Below the pieces are notes generated by a model. That model worked only from the letters and a program-made list of their open reading frames with translations, did no database searches and was not told the origin of the DNA. The position numbers and the translations under genes are program-made. Shown piece after piece: positions 7,340-17,042 of a stretch of 64,000 nucleotides of DNA. Location of the stretch: assembly GCF_029277445.1 (NCBI RefSeq), contig NZ_CP119566.1, positions 1,614,001-1,678,000 on the forward strand, read 5' to 3'. Numbering within the stretch: the first letter of the stretch is position 1; each line of letters begins with the position of its first letter. This DNA comes from Pararhizobium qamdonense. GTDB taxonomy: Bacteria; Pseudomonadota; Alphaproteobacteria; Rhizobiales; Rhizobiaceae.

Positions 7340-8896
7340 TCAGTTCCCGGGCAATTCCAGCCAATCGCGAACGGCCTCAGCATCCATCGGGCCGATCTCG
7401 TGGCCGGCCTTCAGCGTGACGGTCGTGAGCGTCGCGCCCGCCTTGCGCAGGACGTCCTCCAGCGGCGCGGCGTAGCGGGAATAGCCATCGGTCTTGCCGG
7501 TCACCGTCAGGATTTCGGTGCCGGAAAGATCCGCGTGCGGCACCGTGTCGAGCGGGTTCATCATGCGCAGAAGTGCTGCCTTGTGGATCAGTCCGGGGTG
7601 CAGCAGCATGGTGGCGATCAGCATGTTGGCGCCGTTGGAATAGCCGACGAACACCATCTTTTTGCGATCGAGGCCATAGGCTGAGACGGCTCCATCGATC
7701 ATCGCGACGAACGCTTCGACTTCCGAGGCGATGTCCTTCTGGTCGAAGGTGAAGGGCGTCAGCCTGCGGAAGAAGCGCGGGTGGCCTTCCTCGGTGCTGC
7801 GGCCTCTGAGGCTGAGAAGCAGCGCGTTCGGGGCAATCCGGCGGCCAAGCGGCAACAGGCTGGTTTCGTTGGCGCCGCTGCCGTGCAACAGCACCAAGGT
7901 CGTGCCATCGGGATGGTCCGCCTGGTGCAGGCGGTGGATGAACGGCAGGTCGCGCTCCGTGAAGCGTTCCTCGCCGGGCAGTCCGAATTGCGGCAGCATG
8001 ACAAGGCTGTCCTGTTGATTTCCGCCGAAATGTTCGGGAACGAACAGTTTGGTTCCGAGCGTCTGCAGGCTTTCGTCCACCGTCATGCCCGGCGCATCGG
8101 TGGCGAATTCGAACAGCGTTCCGCCGGGCTCGCGGACATAGAGCGAATAGAAATATTTGCGGTCATGGGCGTTGATTTCACCGGCATCCTCCGCCTCGAG
8201 CTGCACGCGCAAGGCCTTGACCGCATCCTCGCTTCCGGCGCGAAAGGCGATATGGTCGATCGTTCCGGTGCCGGGCGCCGCCGTCCAGAAGCCGCCGGCA
8301 TCGCGCACATCGATGATATCGCCGGAATCTGAGACAAGGCGCCGGATCGCGTCGGTCCTGTCAGCCTCGGCATAATCGAAATGGCGGGCGACGAACGCGG
8401 CGGTGCCATCGGGCGTCGCCGTCAGGATCGTTGCGCCGCGCAGCCGCCGGATTGCGTCTTGCTGCGGAATATCGGATGTGACATGCGTGGCCGGGCCGGT
8501 CACGGCCTCGCTGCCGACAAGCTTGACGATAACGCCATCCGGATCCTTCAGCCGGATCACCGGCTCGCCGAATTCATGCGTCGGTCCGGTTGCCGCCACA
8601 TTGTAGCGAAGCGCCCGGGTGAGCCAGAAACCGAGGCTGTCCGGGGCGATGGCAAAGGCGATCTCGCTGGGCTGGCCATGTCCGACACGGCCGGGCGCGC
8701 CGTCCTCCCAGACGAGAAATGTCACCAGCGATCCCGGTGATCCGGTCTCGTCGCCGTAGATCAGATGCAACTGTGCCGCATCCTCGAAACCTGCCGTCCG
8801 CTTCACGAGGCGCAGGCCGAGAAAGCCCGTATAGAAATCGACGTTGGGCTGAACTTTGCGCGTGATCAGGGTAATATGGTGAATGCCGCTTGTCAT
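7340..8896 (-). CDS. Fusion: VOC ring-cleaving dioxygenase + alpha/beta hydrolase
   Basis: A two-enzyme fusion of 518 residues. Residues 1 to about 295 are a full two-module VOC dioxygenase, with candidate metal ligands H6/H7 (GIHHITLI), H215 (TIDHIAFRA) and E263 (GTLFEFATDAPGM), paralogous to the gene at 4208-5161. Residues about 310-518 are an alpha/beta hydrolase of the carboxylesterase/phospholipase type: oxyanion region LVLLHGSGANE, nucleophile S420 (VGYSNG), D470 (GKTDGYS) and H499 (KAGHEIG). The start at 8896 is where the VOC homology begins; the frame is open further upstream without a plausible start. Separate genes of these two kinds are neighbours in the Bacillus quinone-response genes mhqO and mhqD, so sequential ring cleavage and hydrolysis is a reasonable inference. 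Confidence 0.88.
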   Translation of the reverse strand: MTSGIHHITLITRKVQPNVDFYTGFLGLRLVKRTAGFEDAAQLHLIYGDETGSPGSLVTFLVWEDGAPGRVGHGQPSEIAFAIAPDSLGFWLTRALRYNVAATGPTHEFGEPVIRLKDPDGVIVKLVGSEAVTGPATHVTSDIPQQDAIRRLRGATILTATPDGTAAFVARHFDYAEADRTDAIRRLVSDSGDIIDVRDAGGFWTAAPGTGTIDHIAFRAGSEDAVKALRVQLEAEDAGEINAHDRKYFYSLYVREPGGTLFEFATDAPGMTVDESLQTLGTKLFVPEHFGGNQQDSLVMLPQFGLPGEERFTERDLPFIHRLHQADHPDGTTLVLLHGSGANETSLLPLGRRIAPNALLLSLRGRSTEEGHPRFFRRLTPFTFDQKDIASEVEAFVAMIDGAVSAYGLDRKKMVFVGYSNGANMLIATMLLHPGLIHKAALLRMMNPLDTVPHADLSGTEILTVTGKTDGYSRYAAPLEDVLRKAGATLTTVTLKAGHEIGPMDAEAVRDWLELPGN

Positions 8897-9036
8897 GTCT
8901 TCCGATCCATTGCTTTGACCGCACAAAAGCAGCAAACAGAGTACGGCGCCAGCACTTCTGCGGAAACAGCCAGCACTTCTGAGGAAACAGATTGTCCACC
9001 GCATGAACACGCGGACTGCCAACGTTCGCCGCCGTC

Positions 9037-9903
9037 CTAAGCGATATCCGGCCGGTCCTTCGCCAGGAACGCCTTGAAGGCATCGGCATAGTCCGGATGC
9101 CAGCGCGACAATGGCGGGCGGTTTTCGACGATATCGCCGGCCGCCCAAAGGATGCGTTTTTCATCGGTCGGACGGGCCACGTCATTGTCGGGGCACAGAA
9201 TATAGAAATCGCCCCCTTCCAGGCTCTGCATCATGAAATCGACCGTCTCCTGCGACGTCCAGGCGGCATCCGGCTTTTCCGTGCGGCCGTTTGCGGTGAG
9301 CCCGGTATAGACGAAGCCGGGGATCAGCAGATGCGCCGTGATGTTGCAATCGGCGGTGTTGCGCAGTTCATGCTGAAGCGCTTCGGTAAAGGTTTTGACG
9401 CCGGATTTTGCGACATTGTAGGCGGGGTCGCCGGGTGGGGTGGTGATGCCCTGCTTGGAGCCGGTATTGATGATCAGCCCGCTCTGGCCATGGGCGATCA
9501 TGGCGGGCGCAAAGATGCGCGCGCCGTTGATCACGCCCCAGAGATTGACCGCGAACACCTTTTCCCAGGCTTCCTGGCCGCCGAAAATCGCGCTGCCGGG
9601 CTGGATGCCCGCATTGTTCATCAGCACATGCACCCGGCCGAAATGTTGGACGGCTGCCTGTTCGAGCGCCTTCAGCGATTCGATATCTGCCACATCCGTG
9701 GCGATCGCGACGGCATTGGCGGGCCCGTGCGGGGAGAGCGCCGACGTCTCGCGCGCTGCCGTGTCCAGCCGCTCGCCGGGCAGGTCGGCCAGGACGACCT
9801 TCATGCCGAGGCCAGCGAAGCGTTTGGCTGCGGCAAGGCCGATCCCGGAGGCGGCGCCGGTGACGACGGCAACGTGATGATTGGCGAAGGCTGGATGATT
9901 CAT
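9037..9903 (-). CDS. SDR family oxidoreductase
   Basis: NAD(P)-dependent short-chain dehydrogenase of 288 residues. The cofactor loop TGAASGIGLAA lies near residues 14-24. NNAG follows near residue 100, the catalytic Ser is in NTGSKQG, and the Tyr-Lys pair is in YNVAKSG. The start at 9903 has GGAAGAG just upstream; an in-frame ATG at 9924 has no clear site. An Asp after the second beta strand (VVLADLPGE) suggests NAD rather than NADP preference. The substrate is not readable. Its neighbour downstream on the same strand is the dioxygenase-hydrolase fusion, about 140 bases away. Confidence 0.87.
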   Translation of the reverse strand: MNHPAFANHHVAVVTGAASGIGLAAAKRFAGLGMKVVLADLPGERLDTAARETSALSPHGPANAVAIATDVADIESLKALEQAAVQHFGRVHVLMNNAGIQPGSAIFGGQEAWEKVFAVNLWGVINGARIFAPAMIAHGQSGLIINTGSKQGITTPPGDPAYNVAKSGVKTFTEALQHELRNTADCNITAHLLIPGFVYTGLTANGRTEKPDAAWTSQETVDFMMQSLEGGDFYILCPDNDVARPTDEKRILWAAGDIVENRPPLSRWHPDYADAFKAFLAKDRPDIA

Positions 9904-10094
9904 TTGCTCTTCCGTCTCGTTCATGCGCTGATGATCGGGCTTACCGGCCCGAGCTTGAGCGGAAAACTAGGCGCGCGGTGTGGAGAAGTCCACACTTGCG
10001 CTTAAAACGCCTCTTGCCCGAACCTGGAAAGGCTCTAATTTTCAGCGGGAATCAATGACCTGGTCTCCCGCCGGACAACGCTTAGAGGACCCGA

Positions 10095-10850
10095 ATGGCT
10101 GCGCCGAAAACCCGGAACAACCGACAGACGCCATGCGAACAATGTCCCTTGCGGTCACTCCCGCATTTCCGCGAATTCCAGCCGGAGGAGCTTGAATTCG
10201 TGTCCAACTTCAAGACTGGCGAACTGGCTGTCGATGCCGGCACCACGATCCTGGTGGAGGGATCGCACAGCGCCCATCTCTTCACCGTGCTGTCGGGCTG
10301 GGGGTTCCGCTACAAGATGCTCGATGACGGGCGCCGGCAGATCCTGAACTATATGATGCCGGGCGACCTGATCGGCCTGCAGGGCAGCCTGATGGGAGAG
10401 ATGCAGCATTCGGTCGAGGCGCTTTCGCCGGTGACCCTCTGTGTCTTCGAGCGCGACAAGCTCGGCACGCTCTACCGCAACTATCCCGATCTTGCCTATG
10501 ATCTCACCTGGATTGCCGCACAGGAGGAACGCATTCTCGATGAAAACCTCCTGAGTATCGGGCGGCGTTCGGCGCTGGAGCGGGCGGCCTATCTGCTGGC
10601 TTTCCTCTATCAGCGCGCCAAGGCCAGCAATCTTTTCAAGGGCGAACGCGTGTCCATTCCGATCACGCAGCAGCACGTCGCCGATACGCTGGGATTGTCG
10701 ATCGTCCATACCAACAAGACGCTGAAAAAGCTCGGCGAGCGCAAGCTCATCCGCTGGGCGGATCGCGGCTGCGATATTCTCGACGACGAGGGATTGATGA
10801 AGATTTCGGGTTGGGAAGGCTATCGCGAGCAGCATCGCCCGTTCATCTGA
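10095..10850 (+). CDS. Crp/Fnr family transcription regulator
   Basis: DNA-binding regulator of 251 residues. Residues about 30-140 form the cyclic-nucleotide-binding beta-barrel (LFTVLSGWGFRYKML, NYMMPGDLIGLQGSL). A dimerisation helix follows, and a winged helix-turn-helix is at about 190-225 (TQQHVADTLGLSIVHTNKTL). There is an N-terminal CEQCPLR Cys pair but not the full four-Cys set of oxygen-sensing Fnr, so an iron-sulfur cluster cannot be claimed. GAGGACCCGA precedes the ATG. It is divergent from the SDR gene, which it might control. Its ligand is unknown. Confidence 0.9.
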   Translation: MAAPKTRNNRQTPCEQCPLRSLPHFREFQPEELEFVSNFKTGELAVDAGTTILVEGSHSAHLFTVLSGWGFRYKMLDDGRRQILNYMMPGDLIGLQGSLMGEMQHSVEALSPVTLCVFERDKLGTLYRNYPDLAYDLTWIAAQEERILDENLLSIGRRSALERAAYLLAFLYQRAKASNLFKGERVSIPITQQHVADTLGLSIVHTNKTLKKLGERKLIRWADRGCDILDDEGLMKISGWEGYREQHRPFI

Positions 10851-11006
10851 AGGCTGATTTCGTCGATACCGGTCTCAAAGCTGCCGGTGCGGAATTGCGC
10901 CGCTACGTGTCTTATTTAAATGCCGTCGCGGCTTTCTTGTCCTACTTGTCGGTTTCAAGCCTGCGCTCGACCAGCGCTGGGTGATTTGCAGACAGGACCC
11001 TTATCG

Positions 11007-11390
11007 GTGACGCCCACGGAAATTCCAGTGTCGATCAAACGTGTGCTGGTGCTGGAAGACAATTTCATCATCGCCATGGAAGCCGAAGACATTTTGAAGT
11101 CGATCGGCGTCGATTATGTCGAGATTGCCGGAAATGTAGCCGAGGCAGAGGCTCTGATCGCGGAGCAGTCCTTCGATTTTGCCCTTCTTGACGTCAATCT
11201 GGGTTCGCAAACGAGTTTCGACTTTGCCGCCATCCTGATCGAGCGCGGCATCGCCTTCGGTTTTGTCAGCGGTTACGGCGACGATTTCGTCTTTCCGCCG
11301 GCATTGCGCGACATTTCCCGCATCACCAAACCGTTCAACGAAAGCTCGGTGGCAGGGCTTCTCGCCACTGCCGTTGCCAGCGGTTCGTAA
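11007..11390 (+). CDS. Single-domain response regulator (receiver only)
   Basis: A stand-alone receiver domain of about 127 residues with no output domain, so it probably acts in a phosphorelay or by protein contact. The acidic pair is in LVLEDNFI, the phospho-acceptor Asp in FALLDVNLG, the switch Thr/Ser position in FGFVSGYGD, and the conserved Lys in ITKPFNES. The start is uncertain: GTG at 11007 has AGGA upstream, GTG at 11028 and ATG at 10920 are alternatives, and the last has no ribosome site. No cognate kinase is adjacent. Confidence 0.8.
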   Translation: MTPTEIPVSIKRVLVLEDNFIIAMEAEDILKSIGVDYVEIAGNVAEAEALIAEQSFDFALLDVNLGSQTSFDFAAILIERGIAFGFVSGYGDDFVFPPALRDISRITKPFNESSVAGLLATAVASGS

Positions 11391-11426
11391 GCCTAGTCTC
11401 ACGATGTTTTGTCTCCCGCGTCCTGT

Positions 11427-11459
11427 TTGAGCTTTGAGAAGCTCAACCGGCGGTTTTTT
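11427..11459 (+). terminator. Possible terminator after receiver gene
   Basis: TTGAGCTT (11427-11434) pairs with AAGCTCAA (11439-11446) around TGAG, and a T run follows at 11454-11459 after a short GC stretch. The gap between stem and T run is longer than usual. Confidence 0.45.
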
Positions 11460-11655
11460 CTATGCTTGTCCTAAAAATCCGCATACCTTCTCTTTGACCG
11501 TCACTGCGTGGCCGTCACGGGTATGAGGGGCATATCAGCTTATCGTGTAACGAATGATTTCCGTCGATCCCATCCGCTTGTCATGGATGCGGGCCGCGTA
11601 TATTGAGGGGCCACAATAAATGGTTCGGCTTGAATATCGGAATGAGCGGGCGCAG

Positions 11656-12753
11656 ATGAGTAAACAACGGAAATTCCCCTGGCGCGGCTGGTGGCTGGTG
11701 CCGCTTGCAGCCTTGGTTCTGACGTCCTGCGAGGGCGAAACCAAGCCGCGGGAAACGGCAAAGATGGCGGTGCGGACGCAGAGCGCCGAATTCGCCGATC
11801 ACCGGCAGACCGTGACGCTGACCGGCGAGGTCGTCGCCCATGTGCAGACCAATCTCTCCTTTCGCGTCAGCGGCCAGATCACCGAATGGCTGGCGGATGT
11901 CGGTTCGCATGTGACGGCCGGCGAGGTTCTGGCCCGCATCGATCCCAGCGAACAGAAAGCGGATGTCGAGGCGGCCGAGGCGGCGGTGCGGGCAGCCGAA
12001 GCGCAGGTCCGGCAGGCATCGTCAGCGTTTGAGCGGCAGAAGTCCCTTTTGGCGAAGAACTCCACCACACAGGAAACCTTCGATCAGGCACAGACGGCCT
12101 TGCAGACGGCTCAAGGGTCGCTCGATTCGTCCAAGGCGTTGCTGGGCACGTCGCGTGATGCGCTGTCCTACACGGAACTGAAGGCGGATGCCGATGGCAT
12201 CATCACCGTGCGCAATGCCGAGACAGGCCAGGTGGTTCAGGCTGCGCAAACGATGTTTTCCGTGGCCCGCGACGGCCCGCGCGATGCGATCTTCGACGTT
12301 TACGAATCGCTGTTGTTTGAAAAACCCTCCGAGCCGAAAATTCAGCTGTCGCTGGTCAGCGATCCCTCGGTCAAGACGGAAGGCGTGATCAGCGAGGTCT
12401 CGCCGACCATGGATACGGCGACGGGAACCGTGCGCGTCAAGATCGCCATGGATACGACGCCCGACCGCATGACGCTCGGCGCTCCGGTGATCGGATTTGC
12501 CAGCTCGAAACCGGCCAAACTGATCAACCTGCCCTGGACCTCGCTGTCTGCCCTGGATGGCCAGCCGGCCGTCTGGGTGGTCGATGGCAAGGATGGCACG
12601 GTCAGCCGCAAGCCGGTGAAGGTCGCGTCCTACGAGACGGGACGGGTGCTGATTTCCGAGGGGATTGAGAAAGGCGAGAACGTGGTGGTCGAAGGGGCGA
12701 AGATGCTGCGTCCCGGCCAGTCGGTCGATGTCATCAAGGAGCAGGCGCCATGA
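11656..12753 (+). CDS. RND efflux periplasmic adaptor (lipoprotein), first of two
   Basis: Membrane-fusion protein of 365 residues that bridges an inner-membrane RND pump to an outer-membrane channel. A lipoprotein signal is visible (LAALVLTSC, lipidated Cys near residue 25). Then come a split lipoyl/barrel-sandwich domain (SFRVSGQITEWLADVG, VTAGEVLARID), an alpha-helical hairpin at about 85-150 and a beta-barrel region. The start at 11656 gives a normal signal length. An ATG at 11620 has a better GAGGGG site and would lengthen the N-terminus by 12, so the start is open. It overlaps the second adaptor gene by four bases. Confidence 0.88.
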   Translation: MSKQRKFPWRGWWLVPLAALVLTSCEGETKPRETAKMAVRTQSAEFADHRQTVTLTGEVVAHVQTNLSFRVSGQITEWLADVGSHVTAGEVLARIDPSEQKADVEAAEAAVRAAEAQVRQASSAFERQKSLLAKNSTTQETFDQAQTALQTAQGSLDSSKALLGTSRDALSYTELKADADGIITVRNAETGQVVQAAQTMFSVARDGPRDAIFDVYESLLFEKPSEPKIQLSLVSDPSVKTEGVISEVSPTMDTATGTVRVKIAMDTTPDRMTLGAPVIGFASSKPAKLINLPWTSLSALDGQPAVWVVDGKDGTVSRKPVKVASYETGRVLISEGIEKGENVVVEGAKMLRPGQSVDVIKEQAP

Positions 12754-13829
12754 ACCGGATATTGCTCGGACTGCTGTTTGCACCCATCACGCTCCTCGTT
12801 CTCGCCGGTTGCCAGAAAAAGGAAGAGCCGGCGGAAAAGGCCGCCCGCCCGGTGCTGTCGCAGATCGTGGTTGCCCAACAGCTGCCGGCCCCCAGTTTTG
12901 CGGGCACCGTGCAGCCGAAAATCCAGACCGATTTCGGGCCGCGTGTGACTGGCCTGCTCGTCGCCCGCGATGTCGATACCGGCGATACGGTGACACAGGG
13001 CCAGCTTCTGGCGGCGCTCGATCCGACTTCGCTTGAACTGGCCGTCGGATCGGCACGGGCCGATCTTGCAAATGCAGAAGCGACGCTTGCAAACGCGGTT
13101 TCCGTCGAGCGGCGTACGAAAGCGCTGTTCAAGATCGGTACCGAAACGCAGGCTTCGGTTGAGAGCACCGAACAGGCGAGTGCTGCGGCGGATGCCTCGG
13201 TCGTCCAGGCGCGTGCGTCCCTCTCCAAGGCCGAAGAACAGCTTTCCTATGCGCAGATCAAGGCGGCATTCGACGGTGTGGTGACGCAGACCGGCGCGGA
13301 GGTCGGCCAGGTGGTTGCCGCCGGTGCCGCTGTCGTTACCGTCGCCCGCCCGGATGCGCGCGATGCCGTGGTCGATGTTCCCGATGGCAACGCGCTCTTG
13401 CCGGTGGGCACGCCATTCCTGGTGTCCCTGCAGATCGACCCGGCGATCATGGTCGGCGGGACGGTGCGTGAGGTGGCGCCGGCAGCCGATCCGGCAACGC
13501 GCACGCGCCGCGTCAAGATCGCGCTGGACAATCCACCGGCCGCCTTCCGGCTGGGAACCACGATCACCGCCACGCTGAAGGAAGCCATTGTTGAACAGCT
13601 GGTGCTGCCGGCAACCGCGATCCTGGAGCGTGACGGCAAATCCTATGTCTGGGTGGTCGATGAGGGCGGCGCGACGGTCAAGACCCGTGAAGTGGTGACC
13701 GGCGCGCAGGCTGCCAACGGGATCGTTATCACCTCGGGCATCGAGCCCGGCCTGCGGGTGGTGACGGCCGGTGTGCACAGCCTTGAGGACGGCCAGAAGA
13801 TCAAAGTTGAAGACGAGGCGCAGTCATGA
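12750..13829 (+). CDS. RND efflux periplasmic adaptor (lipoprotein), second of two
   Basis: A second, diverged membrane-fusion protein of 359 residues encoded immediately after the first. The lipobox is LVLAGC, with Cys near residue 20. The lipoyl halves (GTVQPKIQTDFGPRVTGLL, DVDTGDTVTQGQLLAALD), helical hairpin and beta-barrel are in the normal order. Systems with two adaptors per pump are known (TriABC of Pseudomonas aeruginosa), where both are needed. It overlaps both neighbours by four bases, so adaptors and pump are made from one message. No outer-membrane TolC-type gene is present here. Confidence 0.88.
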   Translation: MNRILLGLLFAPITLLVLAGCQKKEEPAEKAARPVLSQIVVAQQLPAPSFAGTVQPKIQTDFGPRVTGLLVARDVDTGDTVTQGQLLAALDPTSLELAVGSARADLANAEATLANAVSVERRTKALFKIGTETQASVESTEQASAAADASVVQARASLSKAEEQLSYAQIKAAFDGVVTQTGAEVGQVVAAGAAVVTVARPDARDAVVDVPDGNALLPVGTPFLVSLQIDPAIMVGGTVREVAPAADPATRTRRVKIALDNPPAAFRLGTTITATLKEAIVEQLVLPATAILERDGKSYVWVVDEGGATVKTREVVTGAQAANGIVITSGIEPGLRVVTAGVHSLEDGQKIKVEDEAQS

Positions 13830-16800
13830 AGAAGTTCAACCTGTCGGACTGGGCGCTCGATCACGCATCGATGGTCTGGTATTTCATGATCGTCTTCGGC
13901 CTGCTCGGTTTCTTCTCGTATCTGAGCCTTGGCCGCGAGGAGGATCCCTCCTTTACCATCAAGACCATGACGATCTCGGCGCAATGGCCCGGCGCCTCGG
14001 TCGAGGAGACCACGCTGCAGGTGACCGAGCGGATCGAGCGCAAGCTCGAGGAGCTGGAATCGCTCGATTATACCCGCAGCATCACCACGCCCGGACAGAC
14101 GCTTGTTTTCGTCAATCTGAAGGATACGACCAAAGCACGCGATGTGCCCTCGATCTGGCTGACCGTGCGCAACATGATCGGCGATATTCAGGGGCAGTTT
14201 CCCTCCGGCGTTGTCGGTCCGTCCTTCAACGACCGTTTCGGCGACGTGTTCGGCAATATCTACGCATTTACCGCCGATGGCCTGACGCAGCGGCAGTTGC
14301 GCGACTATGTCGAGACGGCGCGGCGCGAGATCCTGACGGTCCCGAATGTCGGCAAGGTCGATATCGTCGGAGCGCAGGACGAGGTGATCTATCTGGAGTT
14401 TTCGACGCGGCAGCTGGCGGCGCTCGGGATCAACCAGAACGAAGTCATTGCCACCTTGCAGGCCCAGAATGCCATTGCGCCCTCCGGCGTCGTGCAGGCG
14501 GAGGGCGAGCGCGTCAGTGTGCGCGTCAACGGCCAGTTCTCGTCCGAAGACAGTCTGCGGGCCGTCAATCTGCAGGTCAACAACCGGTTCTTCCGCCTCA
14601 CGGACATTGCCAGCATCAGCCGGGGCTATACCGATCCGCCGTCGGCTTTGTTCCGCTATAACGGCCAGTCTGCGATCGGCCTTGCCATCGGCATGAAGCA
14701 GGGCGCCAATCTTCTGGAATTCGGCGATCACGTCGAGGAAAAGATCAGCCAGGTGGAAGCGGAGCTTCCGGTCGGCGTCGGCGTGCATCTGGTCTCCGAC
14801 CAGCCGCTGATCGTCGAGGAGGCGGTGTCGGGCTTTACGCGGGGCCTGGCAGAGGCCGTGGTGATCGTCCTTCTCGTCAGCTTCGTCAGCCTGGGCGTGC
14901 GGGCAGGGCTTGTCGTTGCCCTGTCGATCCCGCTGACGCTGGCGATCACCTTCGTCGTCATGTCCTATTTCGGCATATCGCTGCAGCGGATTTCGCTGGG
15001 GGCGTTAATCATCGCGCTGGGACTTCTGGTCGATGACGCGATGATTGCCGTGGAAATGATGGTGGCGCGGCTGGAGGCGGGCGATTCGCTGCGCAAGGCG
15101 GCGACCTATGTCTATACGTCCACGGCGTTTCCGATGCTGACAGGCACGCTGGTTACCGTCGCCAGCTTCATTCCCGTCGGCCTCAACAACAGTGCTGCCG
15201 GCGAATTCACCTTCACGCTCTTCGTCGTCATCGCGGTTTCGCTGGTTGTGTCCTGGATCGTCGCGGTGGTGTTTGCGCCGCTGCTCGGGGTGACCATCCT
15301 GCCCAAAACCATGAAGCAGCACCATGACGAAAAAGGCCGTGTTGCACGCGTCTTTTCCCGCGTGCTTGCCTGGTGCATGCGCTGGAAATGGACGACCATT
15401 GGCTTGACGGTCGTGGTCTTTGCCCTCTCGCTGTTCGGCATGACCCATGTCCAGCAGCAGTTCTTCCCATCCTCGGACCGGCTTGAGCTGATCGTCGATT
15501 GGTCGCTGCCGCAGAACGCCTCGATTACCGATACCAATGCGCAGATGGCGAAGTTCGAGCAGGACAAGCTGGCCGGCAATCCCGATGTCGAGCGCTGGTC
15601 CACCTATGTGGGGCAGGGCGCGGTCCGCTTCGTTCTCTCCTTCGATGTGCAGCCGCCGGATACGTCGTTCGGCCAGACGATCATCGTCACCAAGAGCCTG
15701 GAGGTCCGCGATAAGCTGCGTGCCGACCTGCAGAAATATCTGAAGGAAACCTTCGTCGGCACGGATGCCTATGTGAAGCTGCTCGACATCGGTCCGCCGG
15801 TCGGCCGTCCCGTGCAATACCGGGTGAGCGGTCCGGATATCGGCAAGGTGCGCGAGCAAGCGCTGGAATTCGGCAGCGTTCTTGGCCGCAATCCGCTGCT
15901 GGGCGACGTGGTCTACGACTGGAACGAGCCGGCGCGCGTGATCAAGGTCGATGTCCTGCAGGACAAGGCTCGCCAGCTGGGCGTCACCTCGCAGGATATC
16001 GCCTCTGCGCTCAACGGCATTGTCGGCGGAACGACCGTGACGCAGGTGCGTGACGATATTTATCTCATCAACGTCGTTGCCCGGGCCAAGGCGTCCGAGC
16101 GGCAGTCGATCGAGCTGTTGCGCGATCTGCAGCTGCCGGGAACCAACGGCAACTCCGTGCCGCTCGCCGCCGTCGCCAGCTTCCGCTACGAAATGGAGCA
16201 GCCGGTCGTCTGGCGCCGCTCGCGCCTGCCGACGCTGACAGTCAAGGCGGGTATTGTCGATGCGACGCAGCCGGCGACGATCGTCGCGCAGCTGTCCAGG
16301 GACGTGAACGCTTTTGCGGAAAAACTGCCGCCCGGATACAAGATCGAGGTCGGCGGCAGCGTCGAGGAAAGCGGCAAGAGCCAGGCGCCGATCGCCGCTG
16401 TCGTGCCGCTGATGCTGTTCGTGATGGCCACGATCCTGATGATCCAGCTGCAGAGTTTCTCGCGGTTGTTCCTCGTCTTTGCCGTTGCACCGCTGGCGCT
16501 GATCGGGGTGGTGGTGGCCTTGCTCTCCAGCAATTCGCCCATGGGCTTCGTTGCCATTCTCGGCATCCTGGCGCTGATCGGCATTCTCATCCGAAACTCG
16601 GTGATCCTGGTGGTGCAGATCGAGCATCTGCGCAGCGAAGGCGTTGCGCCCTACGACGCGGTGCAGGAGGCGACCGAGCACCGGATGCGGCCGATCATGC
16701 TGACGGCAGCTGCCGCCAGTCTGGCGCTGATCCCGATCGCCCGGGAAATCTTCTGGGGGCCGATGGCCTATGCCATGATGGGTGGCATCATCGTCGGCAC

Positions 16801-16930
16801 AGTTCTGACGCTGCTGTTCCTGCCGGCGCTCTACCTCGCCTGGTTCCGCATCAAGCCGCCGGAAAAAACCAAAGAGGTGACGCTGGAGGGGGCGCCAGTC
16901 GTGACGACGGACGATGCCGTTCCCGTTTAG
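13826..16930 (+). CDS. RND family efflux pump, inner-membrane subunit
   Basis: Proton-driven multidrug-type pump of 1034 residues with the RND duplication: helix 1, a large periplasmic loop, six helices, then the same again. The helix-4 proton-relay motif GLLVDDAMIAVEMMVARLE is at about residues 398-416. The second-half motif IGILIRNSVILVVQIEHL has Asn where some pumps carry other residues, as usual. The short N-terminal amphipathic segment (KFNLSDWALDHASMVWYF) and REEDPSFTIK fit the AcrB-related HAE1 group. It is coupled to two adaptor genes upstream. Substrates cannot be predicted. Confidence 0.92.
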   Translation: MKKFNLSDWALDHASMVWYFMIVFGLLGFFSYLSLGREEDPSFTIKTMTISAQWPGASVEETTLQVTERIERKLEELESLDYTRSITTPGQTLVFVNLKDTTKARDVPSIWLTVRNMIGDIQGQFPSGVVGPSFNDRFGDVFGNIYAFTADGLTQRQLRDYVETARREILTVPNVGKVDIVGAQDEVIYLEFSTRQLAALGINQNEVIATLQAQNAIAPSGVVQAEGERVSVRVNGQFSSEDSLRAVNLQVNNRFFRLTDIASISRGYTDPPSALFRYNGQSAIGLAIGMKQGANLLEFGDHVEEKISQVEAELPVGVGVHLVSDQPLIVEEAVSGFTRGLAEAVVIVLLVSFVSLGVRAGLVVALSIPLTLAITFVVMSYFGISLQRISLGALIIALGLLVDDAMIAVEMMVARLEAGDSLRKAATYVYTSTAFPMLTGTLVTVASFIPVGLNNSAAGEFTFTLFVVIAVSLVVSWIVAVVFAPLLGVTILPKTMKQHHDEKGRVARVFSRVLAWCMRWKWTTIGLTVVVFALSLFGMTHVQQQFFPSSDRLELIVDWSLPQNASITDTNAQMAKFEQDKLAGNPDVERWSTYVGQGAVRFVLSFDVQPPDTSFGQTIIVTKSLEVRDKLRADLQKYLKETFVGTDAYVKLLDIGPPVGRPVQYRVSGPDIGKVREQALEFGSVLGRNPLLGDVVYDWNEPARVIKVDVLQDKARQLGVTSQDIASALNGIVGGTTVTQVRDDIYLINVVARAKASERQSIELLRDLQLPGTNGNSVPLAAVASFRYEMEQPVVWRRSRLPTLTVKAGIVDATQPATIVAQLSRDVNAFAEKLPPGYKIEVGGSVEESGKSQAPIAAVVPLMLFVMATILMIQLQSFSRLFLVFAVAPLALIGVVVALLSSNSPMGFVAILGILALIGILIRNSVILVVQIEHLRSEGVAPYDAVQEATEHRMRPIMLTAAAASLALIPIAREIFWGPMAYAMMGGIIVGTVLTLLFLPALYLAWFRIKPPEKTKEVTLEGAPVVTTDDAVPV

Positions 16931-17042
16931 GATTGGTGTTTCGGGTGATGGCGTTCGGGCTCAGCCAGTGTCCTTCCAGCCATAGGGCGGGGAGGACACA
17001 GAAAACTGGCTTGCCGTGGATGAATCGGCATGATCGTTGCCG

